In this document: in pieces, positions 47,957 to 56,852 of the stretch
Numbering within the stretch: the stretch's first letter is position 1
Layout: the number at the start of each line of letters is the position of its first letter
Assembly (NCBI GenBank): GCA_910574745.1
Contig: CAJTCE010000001.1
Coordinates: 62,001-126,000 of the forward strand
Direction: 5' to 3'
Source: Lachnospiraceae bacterium
Lineage (GTDB): Bacteria > Bacillota > Clostridia > Lachnospirales > Lachnospiraceae
DNA length: 64,000 nucleotides
The notes under the pieces: generated by a model
Told to the model about the DNA's origin: nothing
Database searches by the model: none
The model's input: only the letters and a program-made list of their open reading frames with translations
Translations under genes and position numbers: made by a program

Positions 47957-48403
47957 TTATAATCCATTTAAATATTGGGTTACATCTAACGTTACTACAC
48001 CCGTTAATACCAGTACAATAGATACTACGCAGATTACAATAGCCAGAATGGAGCAAATCATACCGCCCAGCGCCATTCCGGGCATTTGACCGTTATTATC
48101 ATTTTTGGAAAGAACAGCCATTACAATACCGGCAATTCCCAATCCGATTCCCAAATAAGTACAGCAGCAGGAAATCAATATTGCCAGAATACCAAAAACC
48201 AAAGCCAGAATCTCTTTTACTCTGGACCTGTTTTCGCCGGGCTGCGCATAGATACTGTCCTGAGAGTATCCGGACTGCTGATAGGTTGGCTGCCCGGACT
48301 GTTGCTGATATGGCTGCCCGCCAGGCTGCTGGTAAGGTTGCTGCTGATAAGGCTGATTGTTAAAATCAGAATTTCCATTATTCATCATATTATTGTTATC
48401 CAT
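47957..48403 (-). CDS. DUF4190 membrane protein, Gln/Tyr-rich tail
   Basis: The 148-residue protein has a tail of PYQQQ-like repeats and NNGN runs, then two transmembrane helices (LALVFGILAILISCCCTYLG and GGMICSILAIVICVVSIVL) with the DUF4190 spacing. It is the paralogue of the next gene but with a shorter tail of different composition. GGAGA-like signal precedes the ATG. Unknown function. Confidence 0.75.
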   Translation of the reverse strand: MDNNNMMNNGNSDFNNQPYQQQPYQQPGGQPYQQQSGQPTYQQSGYSQDSIYAQPGENRSRVKEILALVFGILAILISCCCTYLGIGLGIAGIVMAVLSKNDNNGQMPGMALGGMICSILAIVICVVSIVLVLTGVVTLDVTQYLNGL

Positions 48404-48616
48404 TTTCTTATCTCTCCTTTAAAAAAACATAATTCCGCTTTTACAGCTAGTAAAAAATATTATAAACTACATTCCAAAAGAATTCAACTTTCTTTGACTA
48501 ATATACAAAAATAAGGTACATTAGTAATGCAGTCCATTACGGTAAAGGCTTTTCATTTACCGGATACGGAAGGAAACAGGAGAAAAATCATATCTCCCGA
48601 CCTATGGAGAAAGAAA

Positions 48617-49096
48617 ATGTATTACCATGCACATATTAAAAAGAGTAATTTCATACTGATCACGTTTTTTACGCTTCTGGTTCCTGTTCTGGCATATGGC
48701 TATATCACAGCCTCCAAGCAGTACCCGGCTTTTTTTCCACCCTGCGGTTTGAAGAGCTTTTTTCATCTTTACTGTCCCGGCTGCGGTGGAACACGGGCCC
48801 TGGAGCATCTGCTCCATCTGCGTTTCATGCAGTCCCTGCTCTGTAATCCCCTTGTGCTTTTTATGGCAATTTCTCTTATATATTACTGGCTGAAAGCCCT
48901 GATTGAACTAATCCGTCAGCATGGAGACGCATTTTTTCCCATCCATTTGGGATTTCTCTGGGCATTTCTGATTATTCTGGTAAGCTTCTTTTTTATCCGG
49001 AATTTTCTTCTGCTAAAATTTGGAATAGATTATCTGGGGGAATTAACCGATTCTGCCGTTAATCTGCCTCAGGTACTTATGACACAAAAAATATAA
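48617..49096 (+). CDS. DUF2752 membrane protein
   Basis: The 159-residue protein has three to four hydrophobic segments and the DUF2752 signature YCPGCGGTRALEHLLHL followed by a SLLCNPLVLFM helix. The family is uncharacterised. ATG 48617 follows GGAGAAAGAAA; the frame also opens at 48527 but that stretch looks non-coding. It is a single gene; the methyltransferase follows by 88 bases. Confidence 0.8.
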   Translation: MYYHAHIKKSNFILITFFTLLVPVLAYGYITASKQYPAFFPPCGLKSFFHLYCPGCGGTRALEHLLHLRFMQSLLCNPLVLFMAISLIYYWLKALIELIRQHGDAFFPIHLGFLWAFLIILVSFFFIRNFLLLKFGIDYLGELTDSAVNLPQVLMTQKI

Positions 49097-49184
49097 CAGA
49101 CCGGAAAGCAGCTTGGCAGGCTCTTTTAGAGCATTTCCGACGCTTATGCAAAATATTGGAAGTTTTATGATTGGAGGATTCATT

Positions 49185-50048
49185 ATGTGGATTGCGGATC
49201 AATGGAAGGATTATGAGGTAATAGACACTTGTTCGGGCGAAAAATGCGAGCGCTGGGGCGATTATATTCTGGTACGCCCCGATCCCCAGGTAATTTGGAA
49301 CACCGGACACGAGCATTCTGCCTGGAAACAAAAAAACGGGCATTACCATCGCAGCAATAAGGGCGGCGGAGAATGGGAATTTCACAACCTTCCCAAGGAA
49401 TGGACCATCGGTTACAGGGATTTGACCTTTCATTTAAAGCCCTTTAGTTTTAAGCACACAGGTCTTTTTCCTGAACAGGCGGTAAACTGGGACTGGTGCA
49501 GCGAAAAAATAAAAGCGGCAGACCATCCCCTTAAAATATTAAATCTCTTTGCCTACACCGGCGGCGCTACTGTTTCCGCCGCCAAAGCCGGCGCTTCGGT
49601 AACCCATGTGGACGCTTCAAAAGGCATGGTTGGCTGGGCAAAAGAAAACGCCATTGCCAGCGGTCTTTCTAAAGCCCCCATACGCTGGCTGGTGGATGAC
49701 TGCGTCAAATTCGTGGAAAGGGAAATCCGCCGGGGCAACACCTACGACGGCATTATTATGGACCCGCCCTCTTATGGACGCGGCCCAAAAGGAGAAGTCT
49801 GGAAGATGGAAGAATCCATTTACCCTTTTATAAAGCTGGCCTCCAGCCTCCTGCATCCGGATTCCGTTTTCTTTTTAATCAATTCCTACACTACCGGCTT
49901 GCAGCCCGCCGTTCTTTCCTATATGCTGCACACTGTTATAGCTGAACGGTTTGGGGGCAAAGTAGAATCTGAAGAAATCGGCCTGCCCGTCACTTCCACA
50001 GGATTAATCCTTCCCTGTGGCGCCAGCGGCAGATGGAGCAGGACATGA
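49185..50048 (+). CDS. Class I SAM-dependent rRNA methyltransferase-like (RlmI/RlmK group)
   Basis: The 287-residue protein has the Rossmann SAM site NLFAYTGGATVSAAKAGASV with Asp in VTHVDASKGMV, and the catalytic IIMDPPSYGRGPKGEVWK motif (DPPxx). These fit COG1092, whose E. coli members methylate 23S rRNA at C1962 or G2069. It lacks the N-terminal PUA domain of RlmI. ATG 49185 has TTGGAGG seven bases upstream. The stop lies inside the terminator stem. Confidence 0.85.
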   Translation: MWIADQWKDYEVIDTCSGEKCERWGDYILVRPDPQVIWNTGHEHSAWKQKNGHYHRSNKGGGEWEFHNLPKEWTIGYRDLTFHLKPFSFKHTGLFPEQAVNWDWCSEKIKAADHPLKILNLFAYTGGATVSAAKAGASVTHVDASKGMVGWAKENAIASGLSKAPIRWLVDDCVKFVEREIRRGNTYDGIIMDPPSYGRGPKGEVWKMEESIYPFIKLASSLLHPDSVFFLINSYTTGLQPAVLSYMLHTVIAERFGGKVESEEIGLPVTSTGLILPCGASGRWSRT

Positions 50049-50079
50049 CGGATTTTCCGTCAAGCCCTGCTCCATTTTT
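50033..50079 (+). terminator. Terminator, starting inside the methyltransferase gene
   Basis: ATGGAGCAGG (50033-50042) pairs with CCTGCTCCAT (50066-50075), with an inner GACGG/CCGTC stem, followed by TTTTTA. The 5' arm contains the last codons of the methyltransferase, so gene end and terminator overlap. Confidence 0.85.
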
Positions 50080-50105
50080 ACTACGGCTTTCTTTATCTGT
50101 CTTCA

Positions 50106-52346
50106 CTATCCCATACCGGGAAGAAACTCTTCATCATAGTCGGCATTCTCAAACGCCTTCTCCAGTTCTTTCGGGAATTTTTCCCGAAAAAGAATGCCCG
50201 AATAAGAACTGTAGCCATCCACCGTTTCTATTTCAACATAATAACCGATCTTTGTAAAAGCATTGGAATCCACCACATCGTTCAACCTTTCGGAAAGACA
50301 GAAGGCTTCCATGACAGGATCAAAAAGCGGCTCCTTGGGATATATTTCCAAAACTTTTCTCTTACTGCTGTCACTACCCTCCTGATACTGGAAAACCCGG
50401 ATAACACTGACGCTTTCTTTGTCTATATCCGCCAGACGGAACCAACCGTTCTCTTTTAGCAATGCCACCATTTCTTCATCTACCGTATAAACCGGCATGC
50501 TCAGATAAATACTTCTGTTCTGCAGATCATTTTTATAGTTGGTGGCAATATTCAGTTCTCCCACCGGCGCCATAGTCATAACCGTTTCACTGGTTCTGTT
50601 TCTTAAATCCGACTGCATGGCAAGGAATAGCTTCTCCACAAGAACAGGATCCTTGGTATTGTTGTCACTCGTAACCATGGAAGGATAAGAACGGTAATAT
50701 GCATAATTACTATTATCCCGATTTAAAATTTCGTCAGCGATATATCCCTTTAAGGCACTATAAACACTCTCCTTATATTCTTCCAGGTCATATAAATAAC
50801 AATAGCAGTTTCTGATTCTATAAAGGGGCAGATAATAACTGCGTATTATCTCTTTTCCGTTTTCCAGACAGAATTTTACATAAACCGGCTCCTTAATGTT
50901 CCCGTCTTCATAGGCCGTTGAAGCGTCTTCCGCATCCGAAGGCATGTCCTTTTTCAATTCTGTCCCGGCATTTCCATTATCTTCCTTATAATAGTAATCA
51001 TCATTTTCAATTGCCTGCCTCAATTCCGAAAAAAGTATCCGTTTGGCTTCTTCATCTTCAATTTTCATGTTTTCCAGCAAATACTCCCGGGAAGATACGG
51101 AAACCTTGTCTTCATTATAAAAATAGTGGCAATAATCATTGGCGCGGACAAAGGCAAAACTATCCACTTTTTCCTCCTTTGGCAGATAAGAATCAAAACC
51201 GGTCAAATCAAACACAAAAACGGAAAAAATCACTAGTGTAACAACCGCCGCAATGCCAAAGGATGTTTTTCCTTTCAGGATTTCCTTAAAATCCCCTTCT
51301 AAAACCGCCTGTAAAACCACCTGTAAAATCATAAGTGCGCAAAGAACCCCGAAAAATCCATACCATGCTTTTGCTCTCTCATCAAATTTCGCCAAAAAGA
51401 TGCCAAAAGCCAGACTTCCCAAAATCATAATACTGCACTTGATAACCGGCTTGGTTTTGGAAAATATGATGGTCTTTCCTCCCGTCTGGGCCGGTCTTTT
51501 CCGATGAAGGATATAAGCAATGCTTCCATACAGGATTATCTGAATCAGAAATATCATAATGTATTTCCATATTCCTCCGTAATTCTTCATGTTTGCAAAA
51601 CCCATATTTTTCAGGGAAACAGACTTGTACATCCCTATATAAACCGACAATGGAGAAACAACGCCTTTCCGAAGCACATCATAAATCTCTCGTCCCATAT
51701 AGGTCTTATAAAACAAGGACATCAGACTCCTGCCAAGCAGGAAACATGCAGGCTCTATGAGCAAGATCACGGATGCCCCGCAAAATCCCAGAGCAATATT
51801 TCCGGTAAGCATCTGGGCGATCAGGGTTACAAAATACACCGATGCAAAAAGCATAAGATGTATAAAAAACGAAAATACCGATACAGCCAAAAGCCGTCCG
51901 CTCCATACCCCCCATAGAACCGCCGATATATTTGCAAGAACCATATTGATGCCAAAACTTAAACAGAATATCAAAAAGCTGTTAAAATTTATATAAAAGA
52001 AACGGGTATTTTCTTTTACAGGCACCGATTTGTACATATCCACCCGGCTTTGATGGTTGTTCCAGGAAAATCCCTGCAATGCCAGAAAAATTCCCATGGC
52101 CAGAGTAAAAGCCCCATACAGCCCGTTTCCCGAAACGCTGCGGTTAACAATCATATTAACAGCCCATTCCATCTGTTTCTCCAACGGTTGAATGCTTTGC
52201 TGCATCCCCCTTATCATAGTTCCCGCCTTTGAAAAAACGGAAACCGGAAGGGCAAAAAACCAGACAACAAGTAAAACCGCCAACACCCACGCTCTTTTTT
52301 TGAAATTCCACCTGCTAAATTTCCAGAATGAGTTTTTTGATGTCAT
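50106..52346 (-). CDS. ABC transporter permease, DUF6449-type
   Basis: The 746-residue protein has two groups of transmembrane helices (residues 20-330) and a large soluble C-terminal part with Glu/Tyr-rich segments (VSVSSREYLLENMKIEDEEA). The N-terminal half is ABC-2-like, and I recall this domain combination in permeases of YtrA-controlled transporters. ATG 52346 is nine bases from GGAGG; a TTG six bases earlier is less suited. It overlaps the ATPase gene by 32 bases. Substrate unknown; such systems respond to cell-wall stress or antimicrobials in some Firmicutes. Confidence 0.75.
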   Translation of the reverse strand: MTSKNSFWKFSRWNFKKRAWVLAVLLVVWFFALPVSVFSKAGTMIRGMQQSIQPLEKQMEWAVNMIVNRSVSGNGLYGAFTLAMGIFLALQGFSWNNHQSRVDMYKSVPVKENTRFFYINFNSFLIFCLSFGINMVLANISAVLWGVWSGRLLAVSVFSFFIHLMLFASVYFVTLIAQMLTGNIALGFCGASVILLIEPACFLLGRSLMSLFYKTYMGREIYDVLRKGVVSPLSVYIGMYKSVSLKNMGFANMKNYGGIWKYIMIFLIQIILYGSIAYILHRKRPAQTGGKTIIFSKTKPVIKCSIMILGSLAFGIFLAKFDERAKAWYGFFGVLCALMILQVVLQAVLEGDFKEILKGKTSFGIAAVVTLVIFSVFVFDLTGFDSYLPKEEKVDSFAFVRANDYCHYFYNEDKVSVSSREYLLENMKIEDEEAKRILFSELRQAIENDDYYYKEDNGNAGTELKKDMPSDAEDASTAYEDGNIKEPVYVKFCLENGKEIIRSYYLPLYRIRNCYCYLYDLEEYKESVYSALKGYIADEILNRDNSNYAYYRSYPSMVTSDNNTKDPVLVEKLFLAMQSDLRNRTSETVMTMAPVGELNIATNYKNDLQNRSIYLSMPVYTVDEEMVALLKENGWFRLADIDKESVSVIRVFQYQEGSDSSKRKVLEIYPKEPLFDPVMEAFCLSERLNDVVDSNAFTKIGYYVEIETVDGYSSYSGILFREKFPKELEKAFENADYDEEFLPGMG

Positions 52347-53223
52347 ATCCAACCACCTCCGTTTCGCTTATAAATATTTCTTCCAAAGTCAGGGGAAGCA
52401 CCTCGCAGAATATGGTTTCCAAAGAATCAAACTTTTGGAGAGTCTCATCCTTTTCTCCCCTGATGGTCAAGGTATATAGGGAACCTCTCCGCTCTGTTTT
52501 CATAATCCGGCAGATTGCCGCCGCCTTTTCATATTCCGTTTCATCCTTAAAGACGCACTGTACCTTCTGGATGCAGCATTTCATCTCATCCAGATCCTTT
52601 GATAATAGCACGCCGCCTTTATGCAAAAGTCCCACTGTATCGCAAATATCTTCCAGCTCTCTTAAATTGTGGGACGCAATCACAGGCGTTAAGCCTCTTT
52701 CTCCCATCTCCTTGGCCAGAAGGCTTTTAATGGCCTGCCGCATAACCGGATCCAATCCGTCGAAGGTCTCGTCACACAAGAGATAGTCCGTTCTGGCAGA
52801 AAGACCCAGAATAAAGGCCAGCTGCTTTTTCATGCCCTTGGAATAAGTAGCTATTTTCCTTTTCGCATCCAATCCGAATTGTGTCATCAGTTTATAAAAC
52901 TCATCCTTATTAAAGGTTTTATAGACCATCGCATAGTATTTTTCCATATCAACGGCATTGGAATGGGCAAAAAAGTAAGGCTCATCGGCAATAAAAAACA
53001 CTTTTTCCTTTGCCGCAGGATTGTCATATACCGAAAGCTCATCTATCAGAATTTCTCCCGCATCAGCCCTGCACACTCCGCTTATCATACGCAAAAGAGT
53101 GGATTTTCCGGCTCCGTTTGTACCAATCAGGCCAAACACCATGCCTTCCCTCATTTCAAAATCAATCTGATTAACTGCAACAAAATTGTCAAATTTCTTC
53201 GTAATGCCTTTTACAGCAATCAT
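52315..53223 (-). CDS. ABC transporter ATP-binding protein
   Basis: The 302-residue ATPase has Walker A LIGTNGAGKSTLLR near residue 37, signature YSKGMKKQLAFILGL and Walker B DYLLCDETFDGLDP, with a C-terminal accessory domain of about 80 residues. The signature has SKG rather than SGG, common in this YtrB/BcrA-like group. It lies between the GntR regulator (2-base gap) and the permease, forming an operon with them. Confidence 0.9.
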   Translation of the reverse strand: MIAVKGITKKFDNFVAVNQIDFEMREGMVFGLIGTNGAGKSTLLRMISGVCRADAGEILIDELSVYDNPAAKEKVFFIADEPYFFAHSNAVDMEKYYAMVYKTFNKDEFYKLMTQFGLDAKRKIATYSKGMKKQLAFILGLSARTDYLLCDETFDGLDPVMRQAIKSLLAKEMGERGLTPVIASHNLRELEDICDTVGLLHKGGVLLSKDLDEMKCCIQKVQCVFKDETEYEKAAAICRIMKTERRGSLYTLTIRGEKDETLQKFDSLETIFCEVLPLTLEEIFISETEVVGYDIKKLILEI

Positions 53224-53225
53224 TC

Positions 53226-53597
53226 CTATTTTCCTCCCGCATCCATTCTATTGTTCAAATACCGGGAAAGCAGCAATAAATCCACCCCTGCTTCTTCTGC
53301 TTCAACAACTACCGTTTCCAGTTTTTGAATAATTTCCTTTTCCTTCATTTCCTTCAGTCCACTGTTATCCGCGACAAAATTCCCCCTGCCCTTAACCGTA
53401 TAGACAAAGCCCTGTCTTTCCAGCTCGGCATAAGCTTTTTGAATCGTATTTGGATTTATGGAAAGCTCCATAGCCAGAGACCTGACTGATGGCATCTTTT
53501 CATTCGGTGCAAGCACCCCTCTGACTATGAGATTTTTATACTTGGTTACAATTTGCTCATAAATCGGAGTGGCATCTGTATAATCAATCCAAATCAT
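53226..53597 (-). CDS. GntR family regulator, YtrA subfamily
   Basis: The 123-residue protein is a winged-helix regulator (IWIDYTDATPIYEQIVTKYK, MPSVRSLAMELSINPNTIQK, ELERQGFVYTVKGRGNFVA) with a short C-terminal dimer helix, the YtrA form. ATG 53597 follows AAAGGAG at nine bases. It heads the operon with the ABC transporter. A matching palindrome overlaps the transcript start just upstream, which supports autorepression. Confidence 0.9.
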   Translation of the reverse strand: MIWIDYTDATPIYEQIVTKYKNLIVRGVLAPNEKMPSVRSLAMELSINPNTIQKAYAELERQGFVYTVKGRGNFVADNSGLKEMKEKEIIQKLETVVVEAEEAGVDLLLLSRYLNNRMDAGGK

Positions 53598-53671
53598 TAT
53601 TTTCTCTCCTTTAATAAATGGCATTCCTTTTAACTCGGATTCTTCAGATATCCGTTCTCCTGTATATTCCC

Positions 53672-53698
53672 ATGTGTACTATCTGTGTTAGTACACAT
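53672..53698 (-). promoter_or_regulatory. Operator palindrome for the YtrA-type regulator
   Basis: ATGTGTACTA (53672-53681) and TAGTACACAT (53689-53698) are perfect reverse complements around a 7-base spacer. The palindrome lies between the -10 box and the regulator gene, so a bound dimer would block transcription. It also resembles sites I associate with YtrA-type regulators. Confidence 0.8.
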
Positions 53699-53728
53699 AA
53701 AATAACATATTTCCATTCATGGTGTCAA
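53699..53728 (-). promoter_or_regulatory. Promoter of the regulator-ABC operon
   Basis: On the minus strand TTGACA (53723-53728) precedes TATTTT (53699-53704) by 18 bases, or TTATTT by 17. The operator abuts the -10 box. Confidence 0.65.
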
Positions 53729-53730
53729 CC

Positions 53731-53773
53731 AAAAAATAAAAAGGAACTGCCATGGTTAAAATTCAGCAGTTCC
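53731..53773 (-). terminator. Terminator after the DUF4392 gene
   Basis: On the minus strand GGAACTGC (53766-53773) pairs with GCAGTTCC (53743-53750), followed by TTTTTATTTTTT. It ends the cell-envelope run read from the right. Confidence 0.8.
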
Positions 53774-53809
53774 GCTCTCTGTATCCTATTCATTTTACCA
53801 AACCCGAAT

Positions 53810-54649
53810 TCAGGAAAAGCTCAATATTTCAAGATACATTTCCACTTCTTTTCCTTGGGGAAATCCGTCTACAGTCATGGTATTTTCTCCCGTTATTCCA
53901 TCTACACTGCCCATACGCACAATCCGGTCAAAAAAGTACTTCAGGTCATTTACCGGCGGCATAAGATGCTTGCCGCTTACTACCTCCAACGCTCTTCCAA
54001 GGCCATAGGCCGCCCAGTTGGATACCGTGGCGATCAGCAGATGATCCGTTTTGACAATGCAGGGACTAAGGGAAAGGTAACGGCTGATTTCCTCTGAAAG
54101 CTTTCCCATCCCTATTTCATTTCCCCCGTCTCCGATCCCAAAAGTCTTAATACCGTATTTTGGCGCCAGTTCAAATAATTCATCTATGGGCGCCGTATGA
54201 ATTCCGATGCTTTCGCCTTTCATGTTGGTGTAATCCCCATCTCCGTTTTTTCCACAACGTTCGACGGAAAGCATACCCACAGGATTCAGTCTGCCAAGAA
54301 TTGTTTCCATGGATAGGATTTTATTATACTCCCGGCTGTTCCTTAAGGGCACACGGACGCATTTCACTTTTTCTCCGGAAAAATAATAATATGTATATTG
54401 GTCTGTAACAAGAATCGGCAAAAATCCCAGCTTCTCAAATACCTGAATCAAGATCCACGCTCCCAGGGGGCCGTCCGTCTCTCCTGCGCCCTTAGCATAA
54501 AATCCTGTTGTGACCGGAAAATTGCCTCTGGAAAGCTTTAAAATATCTTCCGCCGCCTTGCGGTAGCTTTCTTTGGGTAAAAAAGGATACAACGTATTCA
54601 TTCCTCTGCTTCCGTACTGCATTACGATATCCTCAATACTTCCTGCCAT
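53810..54649 (-). CDS. DUF4392 protein (D-glutamate cyclase-like domain)
   Basis: The 279-residue protein matches the DUF4392 family, related to the C-terminal domain of human DGLUCY, which converts D-glutamate to pyroglutamate. Visible blocks are PVTTGFYAKGAGETDGPLGA, GIGDGGNEIGMG and the Asn/Asp-rich GKNGDGDYTNMKG. The family call is good; enzymatic role in bacteria is inferred, though D-glutamate is a peptidoglycan precursor. ATG 54649 follows AGGGAG. It closes a run with an amidase, a GT-C-like protein and an LCP protein. Confidence 0.75.
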   Translation of the reverse strand: MAGSIEDIVMQYGSRGMNTLYPFLPKESYRKAAEDILKLSRGNFPVTTGFYAKGAGETDGPLGAWILIQVFEKLGFLPILVTDQYTYYYFSGEKVKCVRVPLRNSREYNKILSMETILGRLNPVGMLSVERCGKNGDGDYTNMKGESIGIHTAPIDELFELAPKYGIKTFGIGDGGNEIGMGKLSEEISRYLSLSPCIVKTDHLLIATVSNWAAYGLGRALEVVSGKHLMPPVNDLKYFFDRIVRMGSVDGITGENTMTVDGFPQGKEVEMYLEILSFS

Positions 54650-54664
54650 AGACGCTCCCTTCAA

Positions 54665-55639
54665 TTATTCCTCCGCAAAATAAGCATCAATGCCATCCGC
54701 CATCCCCTTTACCATTTTTTGCTGGTATTCCGCAGTCTGCATCAGCGCATCCTCCGCGGGATTGCTCATAAATCCCATTTCCACAATGGTAACAGGTATG
54801 CTGCACCAATTAATTCCACTCATGGTATCCGTTTCCCAGACCCCTTTACTGACTGCTCCCGTAGCTGCCAGCATATTCTCAAGTACGTGGTCGGAAAGCC
54901 TTCTGCTGTCAGAATAAATACTGCTGCAATAAGGATTTGACGCTGTGGGGCAGATTGTCATGGTTCCGCTGGCCGAGGAGTTTTCCGAACCATTGGCATG
55001 AATCCTTATAAAAATATCCGCTCCGGCATCAGCCGCCATAACAGCCCTTTCTGCGTTACTGATATTGACGTCATTCGTTTCCCGTATCATAGATACCCTA
55101 TAACCACGTGCTTCCAGTTCCTCCTTAAGCTTTAAGGAAACATCCAGAGTAAGCTGATACTCACTGACTCCCGTAGCCACTCCCCTTGTGCCTCCCGCCA
55201 CCTTTGCCTTTGTTTCCGCCGCGCCGGGGCCTATGGGTTCCTTTTCACTATTTCCTTTCGCCTGATGACCGGGGTCTATGGCAACCAGATAACCATTGCT
55301 TTGAGGTTCTTTTGCTTCTTCCGCATTTTCTCCCTCCGCCGGTTCCTTTTCCTCAATGACATGCACCGTATCTTCTATCTCCGGCTCCTCTTCGCCGCCG
55401 CTTCCATTTGCCGAAACCGAATCCCATACAACTTCCGCTCCTGCCAAAAGCACGGCGTCCGCCAAAACGCCTGTATTTTCCGACACGACTACAGCGCCCT
55501 GCTCTGCAACAGGCTCTATGAAACCGTTGCTGTCTGCTTCCTGATTTTTTTCTTCCAATCCCCCGCAGCCGGTTACCGCAAGGAACAGAAAAAGAACTCC
55601 CAGCACTTTTATCAGTCTAGATTTCCCCCGCCGTTTCAT
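54665..55639 (-). CDS. N-acetylmuramoyl-L-alanine amidase lipoprotein (Amidase_3)
   Basis: The 324-residue protein has a lipoprotein signal ([11 protein letters not shown], Cys near 25) and a 90-residue acidic linker. An Amidase_3 zinc domain follows: [14 protein letters not shown] with the first His, then [20 protein letters not shown] with a Glu ligand, [10 protein letters not shown] with the second His, and [12 protein letters not shown] with the catalytic Glu. It cuts the MurNAc-L-Ala bond of peptidoglycan outside the membrane. It overlaps the upstream GT-C-like gene by 23 bases. Confidence 0.9.
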   Translation of the reverse strand: MKRRGKSRLIKVLGVLFLFLAVTGCGGLEEKNQEADSNGFIEPVAEQGAVVVSENTGVLADAVLLAGAEVVWDSVSANGSGGEEEPEIEDTVHVIEEKEPAEGENAEEAKEPQSNGYLVAIDPGHQAKGNSEKEPIGPGAAETKAKVAGGTRGVATGVSEYQLTLDVSLKLKEELEARGYRVSMIRETNDVNISNAERAVMAADAGADIFIRIHANGSENSSASGTMTICPTASNPYCSSIYSDSRRLSDHVLENMLAATGAVSKGVWETDTMSGINWCSIPVTIVEMGFMSNPAEDALMQTAEYQQKMVKGMADGIDAYFAEE

Positions 55640-56813
55640 AATCTGCGCTCTCTCCCTTTTCCCTATAAACGACCGTCTTATATATCATAAACAACATCAG
55701 GGCCAGCATACACAACGCCAGCACAAAAATCGGTATGTTCTTGGGACGGTCATAATTGTAATAATAGCTGTATGTAATAAACGTAATCAAAATATGCACA
55801 ACAGGCACCCAGAACATTTTTATGCACAAAACGCCCAGAATAATCGCAATAATCTCAATAAAATAACCGTATCTCTCATGCATCTGAGGTAGAAAATACA
55901 AAGCCAGCGCCCCCTGTGAATAACAAATCAGCAATAAAAGCTCCGGCGTCAGCCTTGTTTTCATCAATTTGTAAATCAAAGCCACCATAAACAGCAGGAT
56001 AACGCCTACTGCAAAATACTTTCCCGCATGGGTATACCATTCCGGAAGATTCAATTCCCCGATAATATAATAAATATTAGGGTATTTCATGGATAAACGG
56101 TTGGTATCCACTCCCACCTGGGCAAAATAAATTCCCAAAAGCTCCGAAAAAGGCCTTCCTGCCATCCATGCCGGAACAATGCTTATAAAATACATAAGCG
56201 GAATCCACAAAAAATCTATGGTCTTAATTTTTTTGAAAAGCCAGAGCAGGATGATAACAGGCAGCCAGAAAAAAGCCTGCAGCTTAAAAGCAAAGGCGAT
56301 TCCGTAAAAGATCATAGCCACTCTGCTCTGATCCTTCACAAAAAATAGAACCGTAAGCATCAGAAACGATGCATATACCGCATCGCACTGCCCCCACATG
56401 CTGCTGTTGGAAATTACCGTAGGCGCAAGCCATACAATGGAAAAGACCAGCATGGACAGGGATTCCTTTTTTCGGATTTCATATACAACCAATCCTGCAG
56501 CAACTGCCACTACAAAATCAAAGCAGACCGAAATCAGTTTCATGGCAACCATGCTTTTTGCCCCAAACTGTGCTGCAATTATGAGCAGATACATATAAGC
56601 AGGGGCATAATCATAAAAGTCCCCTGCAAGGGCTTTAAAGCCCTGATTTGAAATTTCATTTATCCACAGCTCAAAAAAGCCTGTCCAGTCCCTGGAAACA
56701 TACCAGATAAACTCCTTTCGGATCAATAACCCCACTCCTAAAACCAGAATCAGAGTCAGAATATTTAAAATACGTTTGTTTTGTCCGACAATACGCAGCT
56801 CTCCGTTTGGCAT
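55617..56813 (-). CDS. Membrane glycosyltransferase-like protein, GT-C fold
   Basis: The 398-residue protein has about ten transmembrane helices. A large loop after helix 1 reads [19 protein letters not shown], with an acidic pair where GT-C enzymes bind lipid-linked sugar, and [15 protein letters not shown] is a pattern seen in mannosyltransferase-like proteins. It probably adds a sugar to a surface polymer, with the donor unknown. GGAAGGGG precedes the ATG. It sits between LCP and amidase genes. Confidence 0.75.
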   Translation of the reverse strand: MPNGELRIVGQNKRILNILTLILVLGVGLLIRKEFIWYVSRDWTGFFELWINEISNQGFKALAGDFYDYAPAYMYLLIIAAQFGAKSMVAMKLISVCFDFVVAVAAGLVVYEIRKKESLSMLVFSIVWLAPTVISNSSMWGQCDAVYASFLMLTVLFFVKDQSRVAMIFYGIAFAFKLQAFFWLPVIILLWLFKKIKTIDFLWIPLMYFISIVPAWMAGRPFSELLGIYFAQVGVDTNRLSMKYPNIYYIIGELNLPEWYTHAGKYFAVGVILLFMVALIYKLMKTRLTPELLLLICYSQGALALYFLPQMHERYGYFIEIIAIILGVLCIKMFWVPVVHILITFITYSYYYNYDRPKNIPIFVLALCMLALMLFMIYKTVVYREKGESADYETAGEI

Positions 56814-56852
56814 ATTTTCCCCTTCCTTAACAGCACTTTATTTTTCAAAAGA

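Noticed and set aside
47385-48089. Long plus-strand open frame rich in His, Tyr, Asp and Ser across the DUF4190 genes
   Set aside because: It is the antisense of the 36-bp repeats, whose period keeps all frames open. No ribosome binding site, and the minus-strand genes have clear membrane domains.
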